Notes: generated by a model from the letters alone, not told the origin. Shown: positions 15,255 through 24,912, counted from the first letter of the stretch. The stretch is 64,000 nt of DNA from Clostridiales bacterium (GCA_015258265.1 JABZIP010000001.1:1-64000); one strand, 5' to 3'. Numbers and translations are program-made.

Positions 15255-17834
15255 TTATCTACCGAATACTACGATATCGAATCCGTCGTTATCTGCGTTA
15301 GTTTCATAAAGAAGAACTAGGTCATCTTTCTTCAATCCACCGCTGAAAACTTTGTATTCGCCATCTTCAACTCTGTAGAATACAGCTTTGTCGGAGATTG
15401 CTAATTTGTAAGCATCAGCAGCTCCCAGTTTAACACCTTCAACAGACTTTCTGCCGTCAGCTTTTTCTACTTTGATTACATCTTCCGTTTTGTAAACTTT
15501 TGCAGCTGCAGGAGTTAAAGTTCCAGTTGCACCAATTGTAGCAGTAACTTCAGTAGCGTCTGTTACAACACCCTTAGCATCAACTCTAACTTCCCAAACT
15601 TTAGCTGTTAGAGCAGTTCCTGCTGTGTATGTAGGTGCTACATATCCTGTGCCAAATACTGTATTATCAACAGTCTTAGCTGCAAGGCTTACTCCGTCCT
15701 TGAATCCTTTTACATCCCAAACTTTGTCGCCTGCATCGTTTGCTGCAAGTACCTGTTCGTTTAGAACTGCATAAGATTTAGTACCTTCCTTAGCGTTTGC
15801 CTCAGGTATAATCATAGCTACTACCTTGTAAGTATCAGCATGTCCGTCGTTCTTCTTGTCGAATAGAAGTATAGCATCAGCTATGTTCTTACCTATATCA
15901 ACTTTATCGATTGAAGATACTACATAATCGCCATTTGCCTTCTTCACGAATACTGTAACACCGGTTGCGATTTTAGCTGTAGTTCCAACAGCTGTGCCAT
16001 CAACACTTGCAGGGGCTGCGCCTGTTATCGATTCGATATAGTACTTATTACCCAATTTGATTGTAGCTTTTGTAAAGAATCTATTTGCTTCTGTAATCTT
16101 TCCGTCTTTGTTCAAGCCGTAACCGATTAGGTTGTCAACATCGCCGGCTACGATTCCAGTCTTAGTAGCGTCATAAACAAATACTTTTTCTGTACCGTCA
16201 GCAAGAGCAAGTTTTGCCTGATTGTCGATACCGCCAGTTGCAATTTTCTCAAGTACTGCGTAGTTTCTAGCTTTTGCTGTCTTTTCGAAATCGAATACAT
16301 ATCCTCTAGCATCAAGGAATGCTTTTACTTCGTCTGTAACATTGTCAACTCCAACTACAAGTGCGTCAGCATCTATACCAACATTGTTTAGAACGTCTTT
16401 GGAGTTTTTGAAAGTCTTGTCGCCAATCGTAAACTTAGCTTTTGAATCTGTAGTTTTATCCTTGAAGCTCTTTACTACGCCCTCAACAGTTTTGTTTGAT
16501 ACTTCGATCTTTCTGATAACTTTATCATTGTCGTATACATATACAACATCGTCAGCTTTGATGTCAGCTAGAGTAGCGGCACCTACAAGTTCAAACTCGT
16601 TAGCTGCGATTTCGTTGTTGTCATCTTTGCCGAACTTGTAGTTCAAAAGAGTCTTGTCGCTCTTGATAGAAGCAAGGTCGGAAGCCTTTACCTTCTGTCC
16701 GATTGTAACATCCCATTCAACAGCGGAATAGATTTCTTTGATTGTCTTTCCGGAAAGGTCAACGTTAAGAACGTATTCCTTAGTATTGTTGTTAGCACCA
16801 TATACACTATTTGTGAATGTTGCATCTGTTATTAGAACATTGCTTGTAGTAGTTTTACCATTTCCTACAATCAATTTGTTTGCCTTATCAACACCTGATT
16901 TTACAGTGTATTCTTTTTCGTCATCTGAAGTTACGAACTTATTAGCTGCTGTAAATCTACCAACAAGCTGATCCGATTCGTTCAAGAATGCTACGATCTT
17001 GTTAGTCTTTTTGTTTACATAAACTTTACCGAATTTACCAAGGTTCTTCGCCATGTTGATAGAAGCATTGTCTACGTCTGAATCAACAACTACATCTTCT
17101 TTGTCCATTCTGCAGTTTAGACCTGCTGAGAACAATGTAGTTTCAACACCAGGGTTGCTTCCGTTAGGAAGTTTATCCCAAAGTGGGTTTGTCTTGCCGT
17201 CTGTATCTACTGCAACCTTCTGGATTGGAAGTAGGTTGTAGATGATCTGAGCTGCGTTTTCTCTAGTAGCTCCAACCATATCTTTTGCTACATCTTTGTA
17301 AAGGTCAAGTTCCTGAGCCTTTGTTACATAGTTTGCAGGCCAAGCTCCCTTTAGTTCGGAAGAATTGTCTACATAACCGATTGCTCTAAGAGCCATAGTA
17401 ACAGCTTCGTTTAAAGAAACAGTTCTGCCTGGCATAGCGTTTCCGTAGCCGTCACCAACCATGATTCCCTTTGACAAGCAGAATGCAAGGTAGCCTGTTG
17501 ACCACTCGTAACCTGCCATATCCTTGAACGGAGTCTGTGAATATCCTTCAAGCGCACTGTTTGGTATAGCTAGTGCCTTTGTAAGCATAACAGCAAACTC
17601 TGCTCTTGTTACCTCTTTTGTAGGTAAGAATGTTCCTTCCGGAGTACCAACTACGATACCAAGATCGTTTACTACTCCGATTGCTTCTTTGTTTGGACTT
17701 GCAGCGATATCGCTAAGAGCCTTACCAGCTTTTCCTTCTGGTGTAGGAGCTGTAGTCGCATTGTCTGCGAATGCCAATGAGAAGCTAGTTAGTACTAGTG
17801 CAAATGTAAGCACTAATGCAAGTACTTTTTTCAT
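15255..17834 (-). CDS. SLH-domain S-layer protein, candidate main S-layer subunit
   Basis: An 859-aa exported protein. The signal peptide (MKKVLALVLTFALVLTSFSLAFA) ends near residue 23. Three SLH repeats follow at about 40-90 (GTFLPTKEVTRAEFAVML), 105-160 and 165-215, which would bind pyruvylated or similar secondary cell wall polymer. The rest, about 220-859, is a long acidic, Lys-, Asp- and Thr-rich region without Cys-rich or enzymatic motifs, as in S-layer subunits. A near-consensus promoter, long untranslated leader, strong AAAGGAGG, a narrow choice of codons and tandem terminators all suggest very high expression. A surface adhesin or other SLH protein cannot be excluded. Confidence 0.85.
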   Translation of the reverse strand: MKKVLALVLTFALVLTSFSLAFADNATTAPTPEGKAGKALSDIAASPNKEAIGVVNDLGIVVGTPEGTFLPTKEVTRAEFAVMLTKALAIPNSALEGYSQTPFKDMAGYEWSTGYLAFCLSKGIMVGDGYGNAMPGRTVSLNEAVTMALRAIGYVDNSSELKGAWPANYVTKAQELDLYKDVAKDMVGATRENAAQIIYNLLPIQKVAVDTDGKTNPLWDKLPNGSNPGVETTLFSAGLNCRMDKEDVVVDSDVDNASINMAKNLGKFGKVYVNKKTNKIVAFLNESDQLVGRFTAANKFVTSDDEKEYTVKSGVDKANKLIVGNGKTTTSNVLITDATFTNSVYGANNNTKEYVLNVDLSGKTIKEIYSAVEWDVTIGQKVKASDLASIKSDKTLLNYKFGKDDNNEIAANEFELVGAATLADIKADDVVYVYDNDKVIRKIEVSNKTVEGVVKSFKDKTTDSKAKFTIGDKTFKNSKDVLNNVGIDADALVVGVDNVTDEVKAFLDARGYVFDFEKTAKARNYAVLEKIATGGIDNQAKLALADGTEKVFVYDATKTGIVAGDVDNLIGYGLNKDGKITEANRFFTKATIKLGNKYYIESITGAAPASVDGTAVGTTAKIATGVTVFVKKANGDYVVSSIDKVDIGKNIADAILLFDKKNDGHADTYKVVAMIIPEANAKEGTKSYAVLNEQVLAANDAGDKVWDVKGFKDGVSLAAKTVDNTVFGTGYVAPTYTAGTALTAKVWEVRVDAKGVVTDATEVTATIGATGTLTPAAAKVYKTEDVIKVEKADGRKSVEGVKLGAADAYKLAISDKAVFYRVEDGEYKVFSGGLKKDDLVLLYETNADNDGFDIVVFGR

Positions 17835-17945
17835 CTTCTAATTTCCTCCTTTAGAAATAGTAGGGGCTTTGAAATATTTACCTCACGCACTCTCCCCTTT
17901 TTCCAAGTACATGAGTCATGAGAAGATACCTCTTCGTCATATCTA
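17835..17945 (-). promoter_or_regulatory. Long untranslated leader of the S-layer gene
   Basis: About 110 bases lie between the predicted start of transcription and the ATG at 17834, ending in AAAGGAGG. An AGGGG (17896-17900 region) can pair with CCCCT (17872-17876 region) to give a loose stem. I recognise no riboswitch family here; mRNA stabilisation is a possible role, as known for other S-layer genes. Confidence 0.45.
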
Positions 17946-17950
17946 GAGCT

Positions 17951-17979
17951 ATTATACTAGCTGTGAAAAAGCTAGTCAA
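17951..17979 (-). promoter_or_regulatory. Strong sigma-A promoter of the S-layer gene with an inverted repeat in the spacer
   Basis: Minus-strand TTGACT (17974-17979), exact 17-base spacer, TATAAT (17951-17956). A perfect 6-bp inverted repeat ACTAGC/GCTAGT with nine bases between lies across the spacer and both box edges. Confidence 0.8.
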
Positions 17980-18042
17980 GTGGTTTACCCAAGCTGTAAC
18001 ATAACTGTAAAAGACAATCAGTACATCCGCACATCGCGCATT

Positions 18043-19401
18043 TTACTTAATTATCAAAAGGTCTGCGCTTTCTTCCTTGTCGTCTGTTATGTCAAATGCT
18101 TTGACTTTCGTTCCTTTTGTTACGCTTCCGAGGCTTGCACTTTTGTACTTGCCCGCTTTGAATTGGTAAACCGTAGGTGCATCTTTTGTTCCTATATATT
18201 TATCGCCCAGCTTGATTACGCCCTTTGAAACTTCCGTTACAGTTTCAAATTTGCTTTCACCTGCCGTAATTTTGGTGAGAACTTTGAAATCCTCCGTATT
18301 TGCAAGTAGCGGCACGATAGCATGAACAACTCCGTCGCTCACAAGCAGCTTTACAAAATTTCCGTTTTTGTATTTTGTTGAATCTTGAAGAATTACTCCC
18401 GATTCGCAGCTCCAGCTAATCGGTTTTCCCGCCGTAAGGCTATCTATCACCTCCGCCTTTTCGCCGTTTGCAGCAGTTCCAATATGTGTATCATTGACTA
18501 CGCAGTATACCGCACCTGTGAAACCGGCATCTTTCGGAAGAAGCATATATGTAATCTTTCCGTTTTCTTCTATATAAAACGCCTTTGCTTTTGCATCTTT
18601 GTATTTATAGATAGTATCTATTTCCAAGTCTTTAAATTCGGGCAGTTTCATATCAGCCTTGTAATTTTTGCTTTCGCCGTATGTGAATACCTTTACATCG
18701 GAAGCGATAGGCATGTCTCCGTACTTGTCCATAGCATCGCTGAATTTCAGTTCGCCGTACTTGAGCTTGTCAATCGGAAAAGTTGCTTCATTCGCAGTTG
18801 CAGGATTTAGTTTTTTTTTAGACTTTTGAATAGCGTTGTAAACTACCTGTGCCGCAAATGCCCTGGTTGCAGATGCGTCTTTTTCCGTATCGAGAAGCAA
18901 GTTTGACTGCTGTGCTTTCTCCGTTACCGCGGCTTTCCAGTCGGCGGCTTTTTTTATTTCATCCATATTTACTTTTTTTGCAGCAAGTGCAAGTGCGAGC
19001 ATTTCTTCCTTTGTTACAGGTTTGTCGGGCTTTGCAGTTCCGTCGGGGTAGCCTGCCATGATACCCTTCATTTTCGCGTATTTCAAATATGCGTTTGCCC
19101 AGTGGTCGCCCGCCACATCGCTGAAGCTCTGCTCTTTTTCCACTGCCGCAGCTATTTTCTTTTCGTCTTTTTCGTAAAATGCTTTTACAAACATTACGGC
19201 AGCTTCCGCTCTCGAAAGTTCCTTGTTCGGATTGAACTTGCCCTCAGGCGTTCCCTGTAGTATGTTTTGAGCTTCCAACTCTTTGATAGCTTTTTCGTTT
19301 GCGTTTCCCGATATATCACTAAGTTTTGTTTCTGCAAAACCCGCTTGCGGAATTACAAGTGCAAGCACAAGTGCGGTCGCTAAAATCTGTTTTAATTTCA
19401 T
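18043..19401 (-). CDS. SLH-domain surface protein
   Basis: A 452-aa secreted protein: signal peptide of about 23 residues ending in PQAGFAE, then three SLH repeats at about 30-75 (GKFNPNKELSRAEAAVMFVKA), 88-140 (DHWANAYLKYAKMKGIMAGY) and 145-195. The C-terminal half (about 200-452) is unassigned and rich in Lys, Asp and Val. It follows the 235-aa SLH gene by 18 bp, so the two form an operon. Role: cell-wall anchored surface protein; the function of the C-terminal part cannot be told. Confidence 0.85.
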   Translation of the reverse strand: MKLKQILATALVLALVIPQAGFAETKLSDISGNANEKAIKELEAQNILQGTPEGKFNPNKELSRAEAAVMFVKAFYEKDEKKIAAAVEKEQSFSDVAGDHWANAYLKYAKMKGIMAGYPDGTAKPDKPVTKEEMLALALAAKKVNMDEIKKAADWKAAVTEKAQQSNLLLDTEKDASATRAFAAQVVYNAIQKSKKKLNPATANEATFPIDKLKYGELKFSDAMDKYGDMPIASDVKVFTYGESKNYKADMKLPEFKDLEIDTIYKYKDAKAKAFYIEENGKITYMLLPKDAGFTGAVYCVVNDTHIGTAANGEKAEVIDSLTAGKPISWSCESGVILQDSTKYKNGNFVKLLVSDGVVHAIVPLLANTEDFKVLTKITAGESKFETVTEVSKGVIKLGDKYIGTKDAPTVYQFKAGKYKSASLGSVTKGTKVKAFDITDDKEESADLLIIK

Positions 19402-19419
19402 ATTTCCCTCCTATTCATC

Positions 19420-20127
19420 TTACTGCGCTTTTGCAGGTTCAGGCAATCTCAGCTTGTTTACAAGCTCGTCTTTGGCTTTCTTTTCTTCCCAAGTAAGCTC
19501 TACTTTTGCCTGTCTTGATGCGCCTTTGAATAAAATCATCGCTACATCTCCTCTGGTTGCAGGTGCATTCCAATCTGTTATGTTTCTATCGTCGATTAAC
19601 CCTCTCATAACAGTTTTTGAATAGTTTATATAGTTGTCCGGCCAGTTTGTTCCGAGGTTTATCTGCGGATTTTGAATTCTAGCCATAATAGCCATAAACT
19701 CAACATATGAAACATCCGCCTTCGGATCGAATATTCTTTCAGATCTTCCGGTTATGAGGTTTGCCCTCTTGCAAGCGTTAATGTACGGTTTCGCCCATTC
19801 AAAGCCTGCCAAATCGTCAAAATAGTCCAAATTGGAATCTGCAACCTTGTTTCTGCTGTTTCCCGTAATCTTTGCTATCATTACAGCAAGCTCTGCACGG
19901 CTGATTCCTTTCTCGGGATAAAAATAGCCGTCCGGATTTCCCATTATAATATTTCTATCCATGAGCGATTTTACAGGTGCGAAGTACTCCGTATTCGCTA
20001 CATCCCACGGATAACCCAAAGGATTCGCGGTATAAACATACTTCGGCGCTGCAAATGCCGCTTGCGGTGCTGTGCAAACAATCATAACAAGCGCAAGCAC
20101 TCCCGCAATCAATGTTCTCTTTTTCAT
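19420..20127 (-). CDS. Short SLH-only surface protein
   Basis: A 235-aa exported protein with a signal peptide (cleavage near AAFAA, residue 27) and almost nothing beyond three SLH-type repeats: about 45-90 (NPDGYFYPEKGISRAELAVMI), 105-155 and 160-205 with a diverged last copy. A short charged tail (about 210-235) follows. It may act as an adaptor or wall-binding anchor. First gene of the SLH pair, behind an extended -10 promoter. Confidence 0.82.
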   Translation of the reverse strand: MKKRTLIAGVLALVMIVCTAPQAAFAAPKYVYTANPLGYPWDVANTEYFAPVKSLMDRNIIMGNPDGYFYPEKGISRAELAVMIAKITGNSRNKVADSNLDYFDDLAGFEWAKPYINACKRANLITGRSERIFDPKADVSYVEFMAIMARIQNPQINLGTNWPDNYINYSKTVMRGLIDDRNITDWNAPATRGDVAMILFKGASRQAKVELTWEEKKAKDELVNKLRLPEPAKAQ

Positions 20128-20180
20128 ATTTCTTCCTTCTTTCTATATTTTTTTATTTTTTTTAATCAACTTACCTAAAC

Positions 20181-20190
20181 AGTATATCAC
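20181..20190 (-). promoter_or_regulatory. Possible extended -10 promoter for the SLH gene pair
   Basis: Minus-strand TG-A-TATACT at 20181-20189. No good -35 hexamer is seen at 17 bases, so this would be an extended -10 type. It lies about 55 bases before the SLH gene ATG. Confidence 0.4.
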
Positions 20191-20217
20191 AATTCGCCGT
20201 TTCGGTTTATTAAGTTT

Positions 20218-22812
20218 TTATTGCTTTTCAGAAATCTTCGCCTGCGCCGCTGCAATTCGCGCTTCCGGCACTTTGCCAGGCTCGCACGATATGTAATTCA
20301 GGCCGAGCCTTTGGTAAAACTCTATGCTGTCCGCATCGCTGCTTTGGTTTCCACAAACACCCAGTTTTATTTTCGGTTTTGCCGTTTTGGCACTTTTCGC
20401 CGCTATTTCGATGAGCGAGCCTACGCCCTGCAAGTCGAGTTTTTCGAAAGGATTTTCGGTCAGTATACCGTTTTCTCTATATTTGTTCATAAGTATATCG
20501 ACATTTTCTTTGGACACTCCGAATGCAAGCTGTGTCAAGTCGTTTGTTCCGAACGAAAAAAAATCTGCATTTTTCGCAATTTCATCTGCGATAAGTGTCG
20601 CTCTCGGCACTTCTATCATAGTGCCCACCGTATATTCTATGTTTCTTCCAAGCTCACCTGCGCAATGCGAGATTGCATCGTCCACAAGCTCCCTCACGAA
20701 CTGAAATTCCTCCGCTATACCGACAAGCGGAATCATTATTTCCGGCTTTACTTCAACTCCCTGTTCCGCCTGCATTTCGATTACCGCAAGAGCTATCGCC
20801 ATAGCTTGCATCTTCGTGATTTCCGGATATTTGACGGCAATACGACACCCTCTATAACCCAAAAGCGGATTTATTTCTACGATTTTGTCTAATTTTTTTC
20901 TAAGGCTTTGCGTTGAAATGCTGAGTCTGTCCGCAGTTTTTTCCACTTCCGCATCGGTTTTTGGTAGCCAGTTGTTTAACAGCGGATCCATGAGCCTTAT
21001 CGTAATAGGCTTTTCGCCTATTATTGCAAATATGCGCTTGAAAAAATTTTTTTGAACAACTATCAGCTTCTCGGTCGCAACTCTGCGCTCCGCTTCCATA
21101 TCCGACAAAAGTATAGTCAAAATATCGTTTATGTTTATATCTGCAAAAATATGCTCGGTACGACAAAGTCCTATTCCCTCTGCCCCGAGAGTCATAGCTT
21201 TCTCCGCTTCTTCGGCGCTGCTTATATTTGCACGAACTCTAAGCGCACGCTTTTCGTCCGCCCAACTGAGCATGTCGTCAAATTCGCATACGGGCTTTCC
21301 CTCTTTTAGAGCTTTTGCGCCCCTGTAAAGTCCTGCCGAAGCACTGTCGAGCGTAACTATTTCTCCCTCTTTTACGGTTTGCTCTCCAACTCTTATAATT
21401 CCTGCTTTGTAATCTATCGAAAGTTCGTCCCGAATAACCAAAAACGGTTTGTCAAGGCTTCTTGCAAGCACCGCCATATGCGATGTTACACCTCCGCCTG
21501 CCGCCACTATCCCTTCGGAGAGTCTAAGTGCCGAAAAAAGTTCGGGGGTGGCTCTTTCGCACACAAATATCACTCGTTCTCCTTGTCGCATCATCGCTTT
21601 CGCACTTTCGGGCGACATGCAAAGTCTGCCGATACCTACCGATACCGATGCCGCCTCCCCGCTCGCTACTAAGTCAACCGCCTTTTCCTCATCTTGCACT
21701 TCACGGAAAGATGTCAGCATCGAACAGATTTGCAATTTCGGTATTTTCATTATAGCTTCCTCTTTGTCGAAGTAGCCTTTTTTCGCCATTTCAACCGCAT
21801 TTTTTATAGTTGCGCTTATACTCATTTTGGCATTTTTTGACTGCAAGATATAGAGCTTGCCTTTTTCGTATGTAAATTCAATATTTTGTGCCCATTTAAA
21901 ATGTTCCTCCAAAAGTCCTGTAATTTTTACAATGCTTTCGTGGATTTTTTCGTGTTGCGCTTTCATGTTCGCAAACGGCGTAGGATTTTCCATTCCGCTT
22001 GCAATCGCATCACCTTGCGCCTTCGGCAGATATTCGCCGTATATTTCATTTTCACCTGTTATAGGATTTTTTGAAAACACAACCCCTGCGCCCGAATTAG
22101 CATCTATGCTGCCGAATACCATTTGCTGCACTATTACAGCCGTACCCGCCTCATCGCTTATACCGCTGAGTTTTCTGTAGCTTTTCGCTCTCGGTAAATT
22201 CCACGAACGAAATATCGCCTTGATAGCCGAATGTAGCTGTTTATTTGCATCTTGCGGAAATTCCTCGCCCGTAAGTGCCAATATCTGCTTTTTCAGCCTA
22301 TGTATATGTTTTTTGATAGTGCGTGTGCTGTCCGATGCAGCAAAATCATCGCACTCAAGTTTGTACCTGTCAAGCTCCAAAACCGCGCAGGCATAGTCAA
22401 ATATAAATTTTCTATATGTCATATATGCGAAATGTACACTTTTGGATATGGTTGCAAAAGCCGATACCGTTTCGTCGTTCAGTCCCACATTCAAAACCGT
22501 ATTCATCATTCCCGGCATCGAAATACTGCCCGACGAGCGCACCGAAACGAACAGCGGATTTTCCGAGCCGCCGAATTTCTTGCCCGAAACCGTTTCGAGT
22601 TCCGCAAGTTTTTCGGGAAGCTGCGCCGCAAGTTCCTCCGAAAACTCGCCGTTTCCCCAGTCGCAATCATTACACAAAGAGCTTGCCAAAATAAAACCAA
22701 AGGGCACAGGTAACCCTATCTTTGTCATTTCAGACAAGTTGGCCCCTTTGCCCCCTAATTGCGCTCTCATGTTTTTATTTCCCTCATTGAATGAGTAAAT
22801 TATTTGAGCCAT
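20218..22812 (-). CDS. ppdK: Pyruvate, phosphate dikinase (with an altered catalytic-Cys loop)
   Basis: PPDK interconverts ATP, phosphate and pyruvate with AMP, PPi and phosphoenolpyruvate. At 864 aa it is near family length. The nucleotide-binding part has GGKGANLSEM (residue 18) and VRSSGSISMPGMMNTVLN (about 90). The swivelling domain has the phosphorylated His in GGGVTSHMAVLAR (about 443). The PEP-binding barrel has MIEVPRA, FFSFGTNDLTQ and the catalytic Cys in GVCGNQSSD (about 820). Canonical PPDKs read CGEHGGD at the last site; the CGNQSSD form is closer to the loop of PEP synthase. Last gene of the glyS cluster, 21 bp after glyS. Confidence 0.9.
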   Translation of the reverse strand: MAQIIYSFNEGNKNMRAQLGGKGANLSEMTKIGLPVPFGFILASSLCNDCDWGNGEFSEELAAQLPEKLAELETVSGKKFGGSENPLFVSVRSSGSISMPGMMNTVLNVGLNDETVSAFATISKSVHFAYMTYRKFIFDYACAVLELDRYKLECDDFAASDSTRTIKKHIHRLKKQILALTGEEFPQDANKQLHSAIKAIFRSWNLPRAKSYRKLSGISDEAGTAVIVQQMVFGSIDANSGAGVVFSKNPITGENEIYGEYLPKAQGDAIASGMENPTPFANMKAQHEKIHESIVKITGLLEEHFKWAQNIEFTYEKGKLYILQSKNAKMSISATIKNAVEMAKKGYFDKEEAIMKIPKLQICSMLTSFREVQDEEKAVDLVASGEAASVSVGIGRLCMSPESAKAMMRQGERVIFVCERATPELFSALRLSEGIVAAGGGVTSHMAVLARSLDKPFLVIRDELSIDYKAGIIRVGEQTVKEGEIVTLDSASAGLYRGAKALKEGKPVCEFDDMLSWADEKRALRVRANISSAEEAEKAMTLGAEGIGLCRTEHIFADININDILTILLSDMEAERRVATEKLIVVQKNFFKRIFAIIGEKPITIRLMDPLLNNWLPKTDAEVEKTADRLSISTQSLRKKLDKIVEINPLLGYRGCRIAVKYPEITKMQAMAIALAVIEMQAEQGVEVKPEIMIPLVGIAEEFQFVRELVDDAISHCAGELGRNIEYTVGTMIEVPRATLIADEIAKNADFFSFGTNDLTQLAFGVSKENVDILMNKYRENGILTENPFEKLDLQGVGSLIEIAAKSAKTAKPKIKLGVCGNQSSDADSIEFYQRLGLNYISCEPGKVPEARIAAAQAKISEKQ

Positions 22813-22833
22813 TATTTTCTCCTATTTTGATGT

Positions 22834-24237
22834 CTAAAATTCAAGTCGCTTTTCAATGTATTCCTTGAGTTTAGATATAGGCAGTCTTTCCTGCTGCATG
22901 GTATCTCTATCCCTTATTGTAACGCAGCCGTCAGTTTCGGTATCAAAATCCACGCATATGCTGAACGGTGTACCTATTTCATCTTCTCTTCTGTATCTTT
23001 TGCCTATGCTTCCCGATTCATCGTAATCCACCATGAAATACTTGGAAAGTTCCTCATAAACAGGTAGTGCAACAGGTGCGAGCTTCTTCGCAAGTGGAAG
23101 TACCGCAGCCTTGAACGGTGCAAGAGCAGGGTGAAAGTGAAGGACAACTCTCGTATCTTCCTTGCCGTCCTCCGAAACCAAAGTTTCCTCGTCGTATGCT
23201 TCACAAAGGAATGCGAGAGTTACACGGTCCGCACCAAGCGACGGTTCTATACAATAAGGTATGTATTTTTCACCCGTTTCCGAATCCACATAGTTCATTT
23301 CCTGCGAGGAGTGTTCGCTATGCTGTCTTAAGTCGAAGTCGGTTCTATCCGCTACTCCCCAAAGTTCGCCCCAGCCGAACGGGAATTTATATTCGATGTC
23401 GGTTGTCGCATTGCTGTAATGGGACAGTTCCTCTTTTTCGTGATCTCGCAGCCTGAAGTTTTCCTTTTGCATATTCAAAGACAGCAAGAATTTCTCACAA
23501 TAGTCTTTCCAGTAATTGAACCATTCGATGTCCGTACCCGGCTTGCAGAAAAATTCAAGCTCCATTTGTTCAAACTCACGGGTTCTAAATGTAAAGTTGC
23601 CCGGTGTAATCTCGTTTCTAAAAGATTTTCCAATCTGCGCTATTCCGAACGGGATTTTTTTTCTGCTCGTTCTTTGAACATTTTTGAAATTTACAAATAT
23701 ACCTTGTGCCGTTTCCGGTCTTAGGTATATCTCAGCCTTTGAGTCCTCTGTAACACCTTGGAATGTCTTGAACATCAAGTTGAACTGTCTGATAGAAGTA
23801 AACTCTTTCTTGCCGCACTCAGGACATTCTATTCCGTTTTCAGCTATGTAACTCTCGAGTTTTTCATTGTTCCAGCCGTCAACAGTCATAGCTTCCTTGC
23901 CGCTTGTTTCTATGTAGTCCTCTATCAACTTGTCCGCTCTAAACCTTGCTTTGCAGCTTTTGCAGTCGATAAGCGGATCTGCAAATCCTCCCACGTGTCC
24001 CGAAGCCACCCAAGTCTTTGGATTCATCAATATCGCAGCATCCAGTCCCACATTGTAAGGCGATTCCTGCACAAATTTCTTCCACCACGCTTTTTTGACA
24101 TTGTTTTTGAGCTCCACACCGATAGGACCATAATCCCAAGTGTTTGCAAGACCTCCGTATATTTCGGAACCCGAATACACAAATCCTCTATTTTTTGCAA
24201 GCGATGTAATTTTGTCCATCGTAATGTTCTTTGCCAT
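22834..24237 (-). CDS. glyS: Glycyl-tRNA synthetase, single-chain class II type
   Basis: Charges tRNA-Gly. This is the alpha2 homodimeric form, 467 aa, the usual size in Clostridia. Class II motifs are seen: FVYSGSEIYGGLANTWDYGP at the N-terminus, RPETAQGIFVNF (about 165), motif 2 around GIAQIGKSFRNEITP (about 195) and motif 3 near PYCIEPSLGADR (about 330); the anticodon domain covers about 370-460. An insert with four Cys (CKSC, about 91, and CPEC, about 138) may bind zinc. Only 2 bp follow the DUF4342 gene. No T-box leader lies in front of the gene. Confidence 0.96.
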   Translation of the reverse strand: MAKNITMDKITSLAKNRGFVYSGSEIYGGLANTWDYGPIGVELKNNVKKAWWKKFVQESPYNVGLDAAILMNPKTWVASGHVGGFADPLIDCKSCKARFRADKLIEDYIETSGKEAMTVDGWNNEKLESYIAENGIECPECGKKEFTSIRQFNLMFKTFQGVTEDSKAEIYLRPETAQGIFVNFKNVQRTSRKKIPFGIAQIGKSFRNEITPGNFTFRTREFEQMELEFFCKPGTDIEWFNYWKDYCEKFLLSLNMQKENFRLRDHEKEELSHYSNATTDIEYKFPFGWGELWGVADRTDFDLRQHSEHSSQEMNYVDSETGEKYIPYCIEPSLGADRVTLAFLCEAYDEETLVSEDGKEDTRVVLHFHPALAPFKAAVLPLAKKLAPVALPVYEELSKYFMVDYDESGSIGKRYRREDEIGTPFSICVDFDTETDGCVTIRDRDTMQQERLPISKLKEYIEKRLEF

Positions 24238-24239
24238 AT

Positions 24240-24896
24240 CTATTTTTTCGTTTCCTCCGCTTTTGTGTCCTCTTCTTCATCGAACATTTTTTCTTGTTCT
24301 ACGTTAATTTCAATGTCAGTATCGTCGTCGGATGCACCACCGTCGAAATACGCATCGTCTTCATCTTCTTGCGTACGCACTTTGTTCATCGCTTCGTTTG
24401 TCTTTGTAACGATATTGTTGTAAACCTCACCGCCCTTTTCCTTGACGCTGTCTGCTATAACGCTGCCCTTTTCAATTAAATCTCCGATTTTCTCATTTGT
24501 CATTTCGCTGACATCTATCACTGAACCGTCGTCCTTGACTACCTCAATTTCGCACTTTGTTCCGAATGCCACCAAAACACCCGCAACCATTGCAACAGGA
24601 GCTGCAACAGCACCTACTATGCCGACATTCAGCGGCAAGTTGAGTACAACTTCTTCATCTTTTCTGATTATAATTCTCGATACATTGCCTCGTCTAATAA
24701 TCTCTTTGATATTCTCTATAAGCTGTACGCTTTTTGAAGAAATCTTTTTCTGATCCACCTCATCGATTTTTTCCTCGATTTCGATAATAGCGTCAACTAC
24801 GCTTCCGTTTGCTCTTTCGAGTGCTTCTTTTGCTTCCTTGTAGCTAACCCCTGTTCTGTCCTTTACCAATTCTATTTTTTCCAATGTAATTTCCAT
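24240..24896 (-). CDS. DUF4342-domain protein with N-terminal UBA-like helix
   Basis: A 218-aa protein. Residues about 8-42 (VKDRTGVSYKEAKEALERANGSVVDAII) form a UBA/TS-N-like helical domain as in elongation factor Ts. Residues about 60-135 fit DUF4342, including LNLPLNVGIVGAVAAPVAMVAGVLVAFG, a hydrophobic stretch that may touch the membrane. The tail (about 165-218) is very acidic. The gene regularly lies by recO and glyS in related clostridia, which points to a housekeeping role, but the function is unknown. Confidence 0.8.
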   Translation of the reverse strand: MEITLEKIELVKDRTGVSYKEAKEALERANGSVVDAIIEIEEKIDEVDQKKISSKSVQLIENIKEIIRRGNVSRIIIRKDEEVVLNLPLNVGIVGAVAAPVAMVAGVLVAFGTKCEIEVVKDDGSVIDVSEMTNEKIGDLIEKGSVIADSVKEKGGEVYNNIVTKTNEAMNKVRTQEDEDDAYFDGGASDDDTDIEINVEQEKMFDEEEDTKAEETKK

Positions 24897-24912
24897 AATT
24901 TCCTCACTTTCC

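Noticed and set aside
20221..20892. 223-aa plus-strand frame inside ppdK
   Set aside because: It is the antisense of a well-conserved gene, rich in Arg and Cys with no known motif and no ribosome binding site.
24238..24260. T-box leader before glyS
   Set aside because: Only 2 bp separate glyS from the preceding gene; no T-box sequence is seen there or in the aro leader.
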